Below are positions 25,360 through 35,531 of a stretch of DNA of 64,000 bases, one piece after another. Position 1 is the first letter of the stretch; every line of letters starts with the position of its first letter. Source of the DNA: Gammaproteobacteria bacterium. Lineage in GTDB: Bacteria > Pseudomonadota > Gammaproteobacteria > Burkholderiales > Gallionellaceae. Both the position numbers and the translations under genes were made by a program. The DNA lies in contig JAHJBC010000008.1 of assembly GCA_018813765.1 (NCBI GenBank), positions 62,001-126,000 on the forward strand, written 5' to 3'. The notes below the pieces were generated by a model that saw nothing but the letters and a program-made list of their open reading frames with translations, made no database searches and had not been told where the DNA came from.

Positions 25360-26391
25360 ATGACTACCCAATCCCTGCTGATTTTCGATCACGATGGCGC
25401 GCGCTTCGGTGTGGACGCCACGCAGGTGCGCGAATCCGTGTGGCTGCCTGAGCTGACGCCGGTCGAAGAAGCGCCGCCGTGGATCGTTGGTCTTTTCAAC
25501 CTGCGCGGACAGATCATTCCCGTCGCAGACCTCCATCTGCGCTTCGACCATCCGGCGCGGCGCTACAGCACTGGCGATCATGTCGTGGTGCTGGAGACTG
25601 ATCGCCTGCCGCTGGGGCTGATCGTCAGCGAAGTGCGCGAAGTGATCGAGCTGCCCGTTGATGCAATCCAGTCGCCACCGCAGTTCGATGCCGCCGTTCC
25701 CGGCGCAATGCATTTGGTGACCGGTGAAGCGCGCGTGGGCGATGAACTCGTGACCCTGCTCGATGTTTCCCGCTTGATGCACCTGCCCGAAGGAACGGGG
25801 CTGATCGAAGCAGCGGAACAACCTGCGCCCGCCGGCTATTTCTGCCCGGATGCGACGCCCGCAGAACGCGCGCTGTTCCGCAAGCGGGCGATGGCGCTAC
25901 GCGAAACCGCCGCCGATGAAGAAGGCTCACGCTTGGGACTGGCGGTGGTGGAACTGGGCGGCGAATACTTCGGCGTCGAGCTTGCGGCCGTACTGGAATT
26001 TTGCGATATCGCCGAATTGAGCCCCATTCCCTGCTGCCCCCCGCACATCCTGGGCGCGATGAGCCTGCGCGGCGAACTGCTCACGCTGATCGACCCGCGT
26101 TCCGCGCTCAACCTGCCGCCTGCCGATCGAGGCGGCAAGGCCGTGATCGCCAGTACTTCGACCGGGCTCAGCACGGGCTTCGGCGAGCAGGCAGTGGGAA
26201 TCGCCGTGGATCAAGTGCATGACGTTGTTTACCTGCGCGACGAAGAATTGCAGCCAGCCCCTGCGGCACTGCGCGAACTGTGCGGGGTATCAATCACGGG
26301 CACCGCACCGTATGCCGGCAGGACGATGACCGTACTGGATTTGCCCGCGCTGCTGGCGCGGGAAGAATGGACTGTCAATGAACATGTGTGA
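25360..26391 (+). CDS. cheW: Tandem CheW coupling protein
   Basis: 343 aa with two CheW domains: the first about 1-145 (LLIFDHDGARFGVDATQVRE; WIVGLFNLRGQIIPVADLHL) and the second about 190-343 (LAVVELGGEYFGVELAAVLE; HILGAMSLRGELLTLIDPRS). Both show the NLRG/SLRG turn. CheW links chemoreceptors to CheA. Wsp systems have two separate CheW proteins, WspB and WspD, and this gene looks like the fused equivalent. It lies between cheR and the receptor gene. The ATG at 25360 follows a weak AAGGATGACCAC site. Confidence 0.9.
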   Translation: MTTQSLLIFDHDGARFGVDATQVRESVWLPELTPVEEAPPWIVGLFNLRGQIIPVADLHLRFDHPARRYSTGDHVVVLETDRLPLGLIVSEVREVIELPVDAIQSPPQFDAAVPGAMHLVTGEARVGDELVTLLDVSRLMHLPEGTGLIEAAEQPAPAGYFCPDATPAERALFRKRAMALRETAADEEGSRLGLAVVELGGEYFGVELAAVLEFCDIAELSPIPCCPPHILGAMSLRGELLTLIDPRSALNLPPADRGGKAVIASTSTGLSTGFGEQAVGIAVDQVHDVVYLRDEELQPAPAALRELCGVSITGTAPYAGRTMTVLDLPALLAREEWTVNEHV

Positions 26392-26633
26392 TTGAAAGAG
26401 AAAGCTTTTATGTAGGGTGGGCAAGCGCACCCTGCATGCTGTCACATCAATGCAGGAGCGCAATTTATTGCGTGATGGCTTTGCAACAGAATCGCGCAAT
26501 GCACCCGCAAGGAGTAGGCCGTGGCTGTAAGGGGCTAAAGCCCCAACAGCGCACGCTCAATTGCGCTCGCACAAGGAGTTTTAGTTGTAATGGATTTTTT
26601 GGTTAATGAATACGTGTATCGAAGGAGAATGTC
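26392..26633. repeat. Spacer with short inverted repeats upstream of the MCP gene
   Basis: About 240 bases without a gene. It contains AGGGTG-GGCAAGCG-CACCCT (about 26414-26433), CGCAAT-TT-ATTGCG (about 26460-26473) and GGGGCTAAAGCCCC (about 26532-26545), all small hairpins. They may shape the polycistronic mRNA. No promoter was identified with confidence. Confidence 0.6.
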
Positions 26634-28085
26634 ATGTTCGAAAAAATGAAACTGCGCCAGCGCATCTTGCTGGGTTATCTGGCCCCGCTCGTTCTGTTGC
26701 TGGGCGCCATGAGTCTGGTGTTCGTCAACCTGCAGCAGGCGACGCACGCGGCGGCAGGGGTAGAAGCTTCGCACCTGACGATGGACGAAGCCAGGGACCT
26801 CGCCTACACCCTGACAAAAATGCAGCGTGCAGCGCGCGGCTATCTGCTGATGAAAAATCCGACCTCGCGCCAGACTTTCCTGGACAACGAAAAGGAGTTC
26901 ACCAGCAGCGGCGAAAAACTCACCGGCCTGGTGAAAGACCCGCAGCAGCAGGACAACCTGCGCAGCATGCTGGGCATGGGACAGAATCTGATCAAGCTGG
27001 ACAACCAGTTCCTGGTCCTGGTGGACGCAGGCAAGCAGGCGGAAGCCCAAGCCAAATTCCGTGGCGGAGAGGGCATCAAGGAATCGGCAGAAGTGGATGC
27101 GCAGTGGAATCGCTTCAAGCAACGGGAAATCGAGATCGTGAAGGAACGTCAGGAAGCCTACGATACGGCCATGCGCGCCGTCGCCAACTCGATCATCTAC
27201 GGCATGCTGGGCGCCGTCGCGCTGGCCGTTGTCATTGCCGTCTGGCTTGCCGCGGCGGTGAGCCGCAAGATCACTGTCAACGCTGCCCAGCTTTCCACTG
27301 CCGCCAATGAAATCGCCGCCACCATAACCCAGCACGAGCGCACCGCCAGCCAACAGGCTGCCGCCGCCAACGAGACTTCCGCCACCATCGAGGAACTGTC
27401 GGTTTCCTCGCGCAAGTCGTCCGAACAGGCAGCGAACGCGGCGGCAGCGGCGGAAAAAGCCGGCGCCGCCACGGTGCAGGGCGGGGACGCCACACGTCAG
27501 GCGGTGAGTGCGATGGCTGGCCTCAAGGACAAGATCGGCGCCATGGCCGAGCAGATCCTGCATCTGGGCGAGCAGACCGGCCAGATCGGCAACATCGCCA
27601 TACTGGTAAAGGATTTGTCGGCACAGATCAACATGCTGGCATTGAACGCCGCAGTGGAGGCCGCCCGCGCCGGCGAGCACGGCAAGGGTTTCGCCGTGGT
27701 GGCGAGCGAGGTGCGTAAGCTCGCCGACGAGACCAAGAAGTCGGCTGAACAGGCCGGCGTGCTGGTGGCTGAGATTCAGAAGGCCACCAATTCCTCCATC
27801 ATGATGACCGAGGAGGGCGCCCGCACCGTGGCCGAGGTGACACAACTTGCCGTCAGGGTGTCCGAGCTGTTCGACAGCCTTGCCGGCATGGCCGGCAGCG
27901 TCAACGAAAATGCCCAGCAGGTGATGCTCAACGCCCAGCAGCAATCCGCCGCCTTCAACCAGGTAGTCGAGGCGACCAACAGCATTGCCGCCGGAGCCAA
28001 GGACACCGCCGCCGGTATCAGCCAGACCAAGATAGGCGTGCAGAACCTGAACGAGGCGGCAGAAAACCTCAAGGCGATCGCGTGA
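26634..28085 (+). CDS. Methyl-accepting chemotaxis protein (WspA-like)
   Basis: 483 aa, with GAAGGAG twelve bases before the ATG. TM1 at about 13-33 ([21 protein letters not shown]), a periplasmic four-helix-bundle-type sensor (35-185), and TM2 at about 187-210 ([19 protein letters not shown]). There is no clear HAMP, then a long coiled signalling domain whose hairpin tip reads [20 protein letters not shown] and [20 protein letters not shown]. It has no C-terminal CheR-docking pentapeptide (ends NLKAIA). It should form arrays with the tandem CheW and CheA. The Wsp-like context suggests surface or envelope sensing, though the ligand is not visible. Confidence 0.92.
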   Translation: MFEKMKLRQRILLGYLAPLVLLLGAMSLVFVNLQQATHAAAGVEASHLTMDEARDLAYTLTKMQRAARGYLLMKNPTSRQTFLDNEKEFTSSGEKLTGLVKDPQQQDNLRSMLGMGQNLIKLDNQFLVLVDAGKQAEAQAKFRGGEGIKESAEVDAQWNRFKQREIEIVKERQEAYDTAMRAVANSIIYGMLGAVALAVVIAVWLAAAVSRKITVNAAQLSTAANEIAATITQHERTASQQAAAANETSATIEELSVSSRKSSEQAANAAAAAEKAGAATVQGGDATRQAVSAMAGLKDKIGAMAEQILHLGEQTGQIGNIAILVKDLSAQINMLALNAAVEAARAGEHGKGFAVVASEVRKLADETKKSAEQAGVLVAEIQKATNSSIMMTEEGARTVAEVTQLAVRVSELFDSLAGMAGSVNENAQQVMLNAQQQSAAFNQVVEATNSIAAGAKDTAAGISQTKIGVQNLNEAAENLKAIA

Positions 28086-28107
28086 CCGGAGCGGCGGGAG
28101 ACACGCC

Positions 28108-30447
28108 ATGATCGAAGACAAGGAACTGCACAAACTGTTCGAGGCGGAAAGCGCGGAGCATCTCGCCCGCCTTGACGACGGCTTGCTGCGCCTCGAGAAA
28201 ACGCCGGCCGACCCGGCGCTTCTAGAAGAAGTGTTCCGCGAGTCGCACAGCTTGAAAGGCGCGGCGCGCATGCTGGGGCTGGGCAAGATCGAAACAGCAG
28301 CACACGGCCTGGAAAGCATCTTCAATGCGGCACGCAAGGGCGAGACACCACTCACGCCGGACGTGATCGAGCACATGAATGCTGCACTGGTTGATCTGCG
28401 AAAGCATGTGCAGGAGGCGCTGAGTGGCGAGCCCGCAAAAATGTCAGGTGCTGATTTATTAAACACGGGTGATCCGTCAGGTCGAACACCTATTGTAGGA
28501 GCCAGCTTGCTGGCGAATTCCACGGACATTATCGCCAGCAAGCCTGTCCTGAGCACATTCGACGGGCTGGCTCCTACAACTGCCGCAGAGCGCGCAACTA
28601 CAGCTACTCCTTCCCCCTTGCAGGGGGAAGGTCGGAATGGGGGTGGAAATTCCGAAAGTTCGCCTACCTCGTCCACTTCTACCCCCACCCTAACCCTCCC
28701 CCAGCAAGGGGGAGGGGATAAAGGGAATGCCGCCAATCCTTTCCGCATCGATACCGTGCGCGTGGAGACCCGCAAACTCGACGACCTGCTAACCCAAGTA
28801 GGCGAACTCTCCGTGATTCAGGGGCGGGCGCAACACCGGCTGGCGCTGATGGAAGAACTTTTGGAACAATGGACGGTAGTGGAACGGGGCCGCCGCAAGC
28901 GCAGGGCAAATTCGTCTGCGCGGCACGCGGAGGAACACGAGGCGCTGCTGCACTTCGGCAGCCTGCTCAAGCAGGCGCGCGATGCGCATTTTGACGACAG
29001 CGCACGCCTGGAATCCACCGTACACCTGCTGGAAGATCAGGTGCGTAGCGTCCGTCTGTTGCCGCTGTCCACCGTGTTCGCGCTGTTTCCGCGCATGGTG
29101 CGCGACCTGGCCAAAGAACAGGGCAAGGAAGCGGAACTGGTGATCGAGGGCGGCGACATCAGCGTCGACAAACGCATCCTCGAGGAAATGAAAGACCCGC
29201 TGATGCACCTGATCCGCAACGCCATCGACCACGGCATTGAAGCGCCCGCCGAGCGAGAACGGCTGGGCAAGCCGCAGAGCGCCACGGTGCGGCTGCGTGC
29301 CACGCGCGAAAACGCCAGCGTGCAACTGGCAGTGCAGGACGACGGCCGCGGGCTGGACACCGCGGTCATCCTGCAGGAAGCAAAGAAGCACGGCCTGCAC
29401 GACGAGGCAACGCTGGCCGCCATGACTCCGGCTCAATTGCAGCAACTGATTTTCACGCCCGGCTTTTCCACCAGCAGCTACGTCACCGAACTCTCCGGGC
29501 GCGGTGTGGGGCTGGATGTGGTGCGCGTCAATGTCGAGCGCATGAAGGGAAGCGTGCACCTGCAATCAGTCGCTGGTCAGGGGCTGACAGTGCAACTGCG
29601 CCTGCCGCTGAGCCTCACCACCACGCAAATCCTGCTGGCGAGCGCGGGTGGCGGGCTGTACGGACTGCCGGTCGAGTCTGTCCATACCTCGCGCCGGGTG
29701 CGCGAAGAAGACATCTTTACACTCGAAGGACATCTGGCCATTCTGCTGGACGGCCAGCCGGTGATCACCGCGCGCCTTGCCGACCTGCTGCAACTGCCGA
29801 CCGGTGAACTTGTCGCGCCCGGCATCCTGGCGTGTATCGTAATCCAGGTCGGCGAAGAGAGGCTCGGTTTGCTGGTGGACGAACTGCTGGCCGAGGAGGA
29901 AGTGGTACCCAAACCGCCCGGCCCGCCGTTGCGGCGCGTGCGCAACGTATCCGCGCTGGCCATGCTGGGCAGCGGCAAAATTTGCGCGGTGCTGAATCCT
30001 GCCGACCTGCTGCGCTCGGCGTACAAAACGGGCGCAACGCGGCACGACGAGAAGCACGACATCCTGCACGAGATTGCGAAACCCGCCATATTGCTGGTGG
30101 AGGATTCGGCACTTATTCGCGCCATGGAAAAACGCATTCTCGAAGACGGCGGCTACGAAGTGGTGGCGACAGTGGACGGCGTGGATGCGCTCAACGCCCT
30201 GGGCAGCCGCTCCTTCGCCGCCGTGGTGTCGGACGTCATGATGCCCAACATGGACGGCCTCACCCTCACCGCGCGCATTCGCGCCGAGCCGCGCTACAAG
30301 GAACTGCCGCTGATCCTGGTGACCAGCCTCGCCTCGGATGAAGACAAGCGGCGCGGCCTCGATGCAGGTGCCAACGCCTATATTCCCAAGCCGACGTTCG
30401 ACCAGCGCGTGTTGCTGGAAACGTTGAAAAGATTGGTTGTGACATGA
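28108..30447 (+). CDS. cheA: Hybrid CheA histidine kinase with C-terminal receiver (WspE-like)
   Basis: 779 aa. HPt at 1-105 with phospho-accepting His47 (ESHSLKGAARMLGLG), then a repeat-coded linker (about 110-205), a dimerisation region (RIDTVRVETRKLDDLLTQVG) and HATPase (about 315-450; HLIRNAIDHGIEAP, DDGRGLD, GRGVGLDVV). A CheW-like domain (about 455-600) and a receiver (about 655-779; DVMMPNMDGL, YIPKPTFDQ) follow. No P2 docking domain is evident. CheA fused to REC matches WspE. Its phosphate targets should be the HD-GYP regulator at 22.8 kb and CheB. The ribosome site is GGGAG. Confidence 0.93.
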   Translation: MIEDKELHKLFEAESAEHLARLDDGLLRLEKTPADPALLEEVFRESHSLKGAARMLGLGKIETAAHGLESIFNAARKGETPLTPDVIEHMNAALVDLRKHVQEALSGEPAKMSGADLLNTGDPSGRTPIVGASLLANSTDIIASKPVLSTFDGLAPTTAAERATTATPSPLQGEGRNGGGNSESSPTSSTSTPTLTLPQQGGGDKGNAANPFRIDTVRVETRKLDDLLTQVGELSVIQGRAQHRLALMEELLEQWTVVERGRRKRRANSSARHAEEHEALLHFGSLLKQARDAHFDDSARLESTVHLLEDQVRSVRLLPLSTVFALFPRMVRDLAKEQGKEAELVIEGGDISVDKRILEEMKDPLMHLIRNAIDHGIEAPAERERLGKPQSATVRLRATRENASVQLAVQDDGRGLDTAVILQEAKKHGLHDEATLAAMTPAQLQQLIFTPGFSTSSYVTELSGRGVGLDVVRVNVERMKGSVHLQSVAGQGLTVQLRLPLSLTTTQILLASAGGGLYGLPVESVHTSRRVREEDIFTLEGHLAILLDGQPVITARLADLLQLPTGELVAPGILACIVIQVGEERLGLLVDELLAEEEVVPKPPGPPLRRVRNVSALAMLGSGKICAVLNPADLLRSAYKTGATRHDEKHDILHEIAKPAILLVEDSALIRAMEKRILEDGGYEVVATVDGVDALNALGSRSFAAVVSDVMMPNMDGLTLTARIRAEPRYKELPLILVTSLASDEDKRRGLDAGANAYIPKPTFDQRVLLETLKRLVVT
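28490..28722. repeat. Two palindromic repeat elements in frame inside cheA
   Basis: 28497-28585 is an imperfect copy of the TGTAGGAGCCAGCTTGCTGG family seen at 20822 and 53646. 28605-28722 is an inverted pair of the CTTCCCCCTTGCAGGGGGAAG / CCCTCCCCCAGCAAGGGGG kind. Together they encode the HPt-to-dimer linker without a stop codon. Confidence 0.8.
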
Positions 30448-30486
30448 ACGCGACTATCTCCTTAAAGCCGTCATTGATGGAACTAC

Positions 30487-30688
30487 TAGCCAATCCACTA
30501 AGCCAGCAAGCTGGCAAGTGGCTGGTTATCCCGCGCAGGCGGGAATCCAGATGCGTAGGATGGGTGGAGCCCTTCGACTTCGCTCAGGACAGGCTGCGCG
30601 ATACCCATCAATCATTTTCATTCAAACAAATGATGGGTATCGCGTTGCTCAACCCATCCTACGGTTTCTGCCACGCGAAGGGTTTCCC
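30487..30688. repeat. Composite palindromic repeats between cheA and cheB
   Basis: Contains CCAGCAAGCTGG, the CCCGCGCAGGCGGGAATCC hairpin, and a long inverted repeat around GCGATACCCATC/GATGGGTATCGCG with a CTTCGCTCAGGACAGG core. Open frames through it (30444-30692; 30518 onward) are repeat translation and were not called as genes. Confidence 0.75.
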
Positions 30689-31732
30689 ATGATCCGCGTC
30701 CTCCTTGTCGACGATTCCCCCATCGCGCTGCACATCATGCAACGCCTGCTGTCCAACTCGACCGGCATTCAGGTGGCGGGCACCGCCGCCAACGGCAAGG
30801 AGGCGCTGGAATTGTTGCCCGGCCTGAATCCCGACGTGATCTGCACCGATCTGCACATGCCGGTGATGGATGGCCTGGAGTTCACCCGCGCGGTGATGAA
30901 CAAGTATCCGCGCCCCATCCTGGTGGTGAGCGTGTCGGTGGAGCCGGACTCGTCCAATATATTCCAGATGTTGGGGGCGGGGGCGGTGGACGTCTATCCG
31001 AAGCCGCGTGACATCCTAGGGGCGGATCAGGACAAGCTGGCGAGGGAACTCGCCAGCAAGATACGCATCCTCGCCGGCGTGCATGTCTTCCGCCGCACCG
31101 CAACAGCGAAAATCACCCCGCCGCCGCTGCCGCCCCTTGCGCTGCCGCCCCACGCCCCCGTGCGCATCGTGGTAATCGGCGCTTCCACCGGCGGCCCGCA
31201 AGCCCTGCGCGAAATTCTCTCCCATTTGCCAGCCAACTTCCCGGTGCCGGTGATGTGCGTGCAGCACATCGGAGGCGACTTCCTGACCGGGATGGTGATC
31301 TGGCTGGCCGAAGCCTGCTCGCTGCTGGTACGCAAGGCCGTGCAGGGCGAGCAGCCGCGAGCCGGGATGGTCTATTTCGCGCCCGAAAACGCTCATCTGG
31401 GATTCGACGACAGCGGACGATTCGATCTCACGCAAGCACCTCCCTGCGACGGCCACCGGCCCTCGGTGACCGTCGCCCTGCGCGCGGCGGCGCACCGGTA
31501 CGGCGCCGGGGCAGTAGGCGTCCTGCTCACCGGCATGGGCCGCGACGGCGCCGAAGGCATGGCAGACATCGCCGCCGCGGGTGGTGTCACCATCGCCCAG
31601 GACGAGGCGAGCAGCGTGGTTTACGGCATGCCCAAGGCGGCGGTGGAACTGGGGGCGGCGCAGCATGTACTGCCGCTCGATCAAATTGCAGCGGCGTTGG
31701 TGGCGTTGGCGAAGCGGAGTGCTGAGGACTAG
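30689..31732 (+). CDS. cheB: CheB-type protein-glutamate methylesterase
   Basis: 347 aa from the ATG at 30689 (MIRVLLVDDSPIALHIMQ); a frame extending to 30518 runs through repeats and is rejected. REC at 1-125 (DVICTDLHMPVMDGLEF), then the CheB esterase domain (about 155-340) with catalytic Ser in GASTGGPQAL, His in CVQHIGGDF and Asp in LLTGMGRDGAEGM. It removes methyl groups from the receptor when phosphorylated by CheA, opposing the CheR-TPR protein, and corresponds to WspF. It is the last chemosensory gene. The following hybrid kinases are on the same strand 160 bases away. Confidence 0.95.
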   Translation: MIRVLLVDDSPIALHIMQRLLSNSTGIQVAGTAANGKEALELLPGLNPDVICTDLHMPVMDGLEFTRAVMNKYPRPILVVSVSVEPDSSNIFQMLGAGAVDVYPKPRDILGADQDKLARELASKIRILAGVHVFRRTATAKITPPPLPPLALPPHAPVRIVVIGASTGGPQALREILSHLPANFPVPVMCVQHIGGDFLTGMVIWLAEACSLLVRKAVQGEQPRAGMVYFAPENAHLGFDDSGRFDLTQAPPCDGHRPSVTVALRAAAHRYGAGAVGVLLTGMGRDGAEGMADIAAAGGVTIAQDEASSVVYGMPKAAVELGAAQHVLPLDQIAAALVALAKRSAED

Positions 31733-31737
31733 CGCCG

Positions 31738-31850
31738 ATTGAGTCCCCTCTCCCTCTGGGAGTGGGTGAGGGTGAGGGATAACTCGTTGAATCCTTACCC
31801 TCACCCCAGCCCTCTCCCAAAGGGCGAGAGAGAGAAAAACAGACTTAATC
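31738..31850. repeat. CCCTCTCCC-type inverted repeat
   Basis: Arms CCCCTCTCCCTCTGGGAG and CCCTCTCCCAAAGGGCGAGAG plus GGGTGAGGG/CCCTCACCC form a long stem after cheB. The same family is at 48452-48540 and inside cusA at about 51905-52025. It may terminate or stabilise the che transcript. Confidence 0.75.
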
Positions 31851-31892
31851 GGCGCATCCTATGATTAATCGGAATAATTGGAGTGCGGAACG

Positions 31893-34800
31893 ATGAATGA
31901 AAGCGAATCGAAAACGGATTCCACGCTCGGGACTGCGGCCTCCATTCCGCAATACGAAATCCTGATCGTCGAAGACAGCCCCGTCGAGGCGGAAGTGCTG
32001 CGCCGCACGCTCGCCAAGGCGGGCTACGCGGTGAGCGTGGCGCACAACGGCGAGGAAGCCCTGCAAGCAGCGCATACGCACCGGCCCGCGCTGGTGTTGA
32101 GCGACATCAACATGCCGGTGATGAACGGCTTTCAGTTGTGCCGCGAACTCAAGTATGACGATGATCTGTGGAACGTTCCGCTGATGCTGCTCACGGTGCT
32201 GTCGGAGCCGAAAGACATCATCGAGGCGATCAACTCCGGCGCCGACGCCTACATCATCAAACCCTATTCCGAGGCTACCCTGCTGGATCGCATCCGCTCC
32301 CTGCTCGATGCCCCGATCGAGAGGCCGCGAACGGAAGAGCGGCGCAAGGAAGTGGTGGGCTACGGCGGCCAGCGCCACGCCGTCGCCGGCGGCGGCCAGC
32401 AGATACTCAACCTGCTGCTCTCGCTCTACGAGAACACGCTCAACCAGAACCTGGAACTGGAGACCACCCAGACCCAACTCAACCTGCTCAACGAGAGCCT
32501 GGATCGGCAAGTGCAGGAGCGTACTGCGGCGGTTCGCGCGAGCGAGGAACGCTATAAACGCATCACCGAGGGGCTCACGGATTACCTGTACACGGTGCGC
32601 GTCGAGAACGGCCGAGCGGTGGAGACGCGGCAGAGCCCGGCCAGCGTGGCCGTGACGGGATACACGCCGGAAGAGTTTGCCGCCGATCCCTTTCTCTGGA
32701 TTCATATGGTCGTGCCGGATGACCGCGAACTGGTCAACGAGCACGTACGAAAAATTCTGGCGGGGCAGGATGGCCTGCCTGTCGAACACCGCATTATCCG
32801 CAAGGATGGAAAGATTCGCTGGGTAAGCGATACGGCGGTTCTGTGCAAGGATGCCGCGGGGAAACTTTTGTCCTACGATGGCTTGATCAAGGACATCACC
32901 GAGCGCAAGCAGGCGCAAACGGAACTGTATGTTTCCGAGACGCGCTATCGTCGCCTCTTTGAAGCGGCCAAAGATGGCATCCTGATTCTGGATGCCGAGA
33001 CCGGCATGGTCGTGGATGTCAATCCGTTCCTGATCGAGATGCTGGGTTTCACGCGCGAGGAATTCCTCGGCAAGCATTTATGGGAGCTGGGTTTCTTCTC
33101 GAATATCGCGGCGAACAAGGAGAACTTCCGGACGCTGCAGCAGCAGAATTTTGTGCGCTACGAAGACCTGCCGCTAAAAACATCGCTGGGGAAAGAGCTC
33201 CATGTCGAATTCGTCAGCAATGTCTATCTGGTGGAAAACATCCGGGTTGTCCAATGCAATGTTCGCGACATCACCGAGCGCAAGGCCGCCGAAGATCAGA
33301 TCCGCAAGCTTTCACTGGCCGTCGAGCAAAGCACGGATAGCATCGTCATTACCGATCTCGACGCCAACATCGAGTACGTGAACGAAGCCTTTGTCCGGGT
33401 TACCGGCTACAGCCGCGGGGAAGCGCTTGGCCAAAAACCAAGCATTCTGCATTCCGGCAAGACGCCGCGCGCAACCTACGACGCCCTGTGGGACGCCCTG
33501 AAGCAGGGCCAAGCCTGGCAGGGCAAGTTCATTAACCACCGCCGCGACGGCAGCGAATACACCGAGTTTGCCACGATCACGCCGATCCGCCAGGCCGACG
33601 GACATATCAGCCACTATGTGGCAGTGAAGAAGGACATCACCGAGGAAAACCGCCTTGCTGAAGAACTGGATCAGCACCGTCATCATCTGGAAGAACTGGT
33701 CGAGACCCGCACGCGCGAATTGGAACAGGCCAAGGCAGCGGCCGAGGCGGCGAACGCGGCCAAGAGCGCCTTCGTCGCCAACATGAGCCACGAGATACGC
33801 ACGCCCTTGAATGCCATCGTCGGGCTTACGCACCTGCTGCGGCGCGGCAATCCTGATGCCGCGCAACTGGAAAAGCTGGACAAGATTGTCGATGCTTCCC
33901 GCCACCTGCTCTCGGTCATCAGCGACATACTCGATTTTTCCAAAATCGAGGCGGGCAAGCTGAATCTGGGTGTCGCCGATTTTTCCTTCGCCCGCATGCT
34001 GGACAACGTCGTCTCCATGATCGGCCCCAGGGTACGCGACAAGCATCTGGAACTCGTCGTGGAGCGGGACACAATTCCGCCGGTGCTGGTGGGCGATTCC
34101 ACCCGGCTGGCGCAAGCCCTGCTTAACTATCTTTCCAACGCCGTCAAATTCACCGAGCGCGGCACGATCACCGTGCGCATTTCCAAGTCGGAGGAAACGG
34201 CCACCAGCCTTCTGGTGCGCTTCGAAGTGACGGACAGCGGCATCGGCATCGAACCGGAAAAATTGTCCGGCCTGTTCGCTGCCTTCGAGCAGGTCGATGC
34301 CACCATCTCGCGCCGTTACGGCGGCACCGGCCTGGGACTCGCCATCACCCGGCAACTGGCGCGTCTCATGGGCGGCGAAGCCGGAGCGCAGAGTGTGCCC
34401 GGGCAGGGCAGCACCTTCTGGTTTACCGCACGCCTTGGCAATAGCGAACTCGGCGTGGATGAGTTAACCAATGCCCCAAAGCTTTCCAAAATGAGCCTGC
34501 AAACCATGCCGGTCGGCGCACGCATCCTGCTGGCCGAAGACAACAAGATCAACCAGGAAGTCGCGGTAGAACTTCTGAGCGAAGTCGGATTGAAAGTGGA
34601 GGTCGCCAACGACGGCTTTGAGGCGCTGGAGATGGCGCGCAAAGGCGGCTATGACCTGATCCTGATGGATATGCAGATGCCGGGCATGGACGGCCTGGAA
34701 GCGACCCGTGCCATCCGCGCCCAGCCCGGCTGCGCGATGCTCCCCATTCTGGCGATGACCGCCAACGCCTTCGACGAAGATCGCGAACACTGCAAGGCGG

Positions 34801-35531
34801 CAGGCATGAACGACTTCATCACCAAGCCGGTCGATCCCGAGCAACTGTTCGGCACGCTGCTGCGCTGGCTGCCGACGGCAGCGATGGTGACGCCCGCCGC
34901 CCCCGTTGCGGCAGAGTCGCTTCCCGCCGAACTCGCGGCCATCCCCGGCCTGGATGAAGAGAAGGGGCTCAAGGTGTTAAACGGCCACGTCGCCACCTAC
35001 CTGCGTTTGCTGCGCCAATATGCGGTCGATCATGGCGACGACATGGCACGGTTGCGCAAGCATATGGCTGCGGGAGAGCGGGACGACGCTAGGCTACTGG
35101 CCCATACCCTGAAAGGCAGTTCGGCCAATCTGGGTGCGGTCGGCGTACGGGGGCTAGCCGCCAAACTGGAAGAGGCAATCAAGGGTGGCCGCGATGTTGC
35201 AGCAATCGGACGGCTGGCGCACACGCTTGAGATCGGCTTGCAGGAGTTGGTTGCCGGGATACGCACGGCACTGCCGGATGAGGCTGCAGTGCCCCATGTG
35301 GGCGAAGTGGATTGGACAGCGGTGCGGCAGGTGCTGGCAGAGCTGGAGCCGCTGCTGGCAACGGGCAGCATGCAGGCCAACCGAATCTTCGCGACCCACG
35401 CCGCATTGCTCAAGGCCGCGCTCGGCCCTTTGGGTGCGGAACTGGAAGAGCGAATTGAACATTTCCTCTACCCCGAGGCGTTGGAGACCGTAAAGCGGGC
35501 ACGGCAGGAACACGGGGAGTTGGTGCAATGA
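31893..35531 (+). CDS. Hybrid sensor kinase: REC-PAS-PAS-PAS-HisKA-HATPase-REC-HPt
   Basis: 1212 aa from the ATG at 31893, with GGAG ten bases upstream. An N-terminal receiver (about 18-140; [18 protein letters not shown]) is followed by a coiled coil and three PAS domains (about 215-335, 345-465, 470-590). HisKA has His633 ([17 protein letters not shown]), HATPase has GGTGLGLAI, a second receiver contains [17 protein letters not shown], and a C-terminal HPt contains His1071 ([16 protein letters not shown]). No membrane segments. BarA/EvgS-type phosphorelay logic is complete in one chain, and the N-terminal receiver may take input from the che kinase. The stop overlaps the start of a paralogue. 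Confidence 0.93.
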   Translation: MNESESKTDSTLGTAASIPQYEILIVEDSPVEAEVLRRTLAKAGYAVSVAHNGEEALQAAHTHRPALVLSDINMPVMNGFQLCRELKYDDDLWNVPLMLLTVLSEPKDIIEAINSGADAYIIKPYSEATLLDRIRSLLDAPIERPRTEERRKEVVGYGGQRHAVAGGGQQILNLLLSLYENTLNQNLELETTQTQLNLLNESLDRQVQERTAAVRASEERYKRITEGLTDYLYTVRVENGRAVETRQSPASVAVTGYTPEEFAADPFLWIHMVVPDDRELVNEHVRKILAGQDGLPVEHRIIRKDGKIRWVSDTAVLCKDAAGKLLSYDGLIKDITERKQAQTELYVSETRYRRLFEAAKDGILILDAETGMVVDVNPFLIEMLGFTREEFLGKHLWELGFFSNIAANKENFRTLQQQNFVRYEDLPLKTSLGKELHVEFVSNVYLVENIRVVQCNVRDITERKAAEDQIRKLSLAVEQSTDSIVITDLDANIEYVNEAFVRVTGYSRGEALGQKPSILHSGKTPRATYDALWDALKQGQAWQGKFINHRRDGSEYTEFATITPIRQADGHISHYVAVKKDITEENRLAEELDQHRHHLEELVETRTRELEQAKAAAEAANAAKSAFVANMSHEIRTPLNAIVGLTHLLRRGNPDAAQLEKLDKIVDASRHLLSVISDILDFSKIEAGKLNLGVADFSFARMLDNVVSMIGPRVRDKHLELVVERDTIPPVLVGDSTRLAQALLNYLSNAVKFTERGTITVRISKSEETATSLLVRFEVTDSGIGIEPEKLSGLFAAFEQVDATISRRYGGTGLGLAITRQLARLMGGEAGAQSVPGQGSTFWFTARLGNSELGVDELTNAPKLSKMSLQTMPVGARILLAEDNKINQEVAVELLSEVGLKVEVANDGFEALEMARKGGYDLILMDMQMPGMDGLEATRAIRAQPGCAMLPILAMTANAFDEDREHCKAAGMNDFITKPVDPEQLFGTLLRWLPTAAMVTPAAPVAAESLPAELAAIPGLDEEKGLKVLNGHVATYLRLLRQYAVDHGDDMARLRKHMAAGERDDARLLAHTLKGSSANLGAVGVRGLAAKLEEAIKGGRDVAAIGRLAHTLEIGLQELVAGIRTALPDEAAVPHVGEVDWTAVRQVLAELEPLLATGSMQANRIFATHAALLKAALGPLGAELEERIEHFLYPEALETVKRARQEHGELVQ

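Noticed and set aside
30444-30692. 82-codon frame between cheA and cheB
   Set aside because: It is composed almost wholly of intergenic palindromic repeats (PRRRESRCVGW, DFAQDRLRDTHQ), a commonly mistranslated element.
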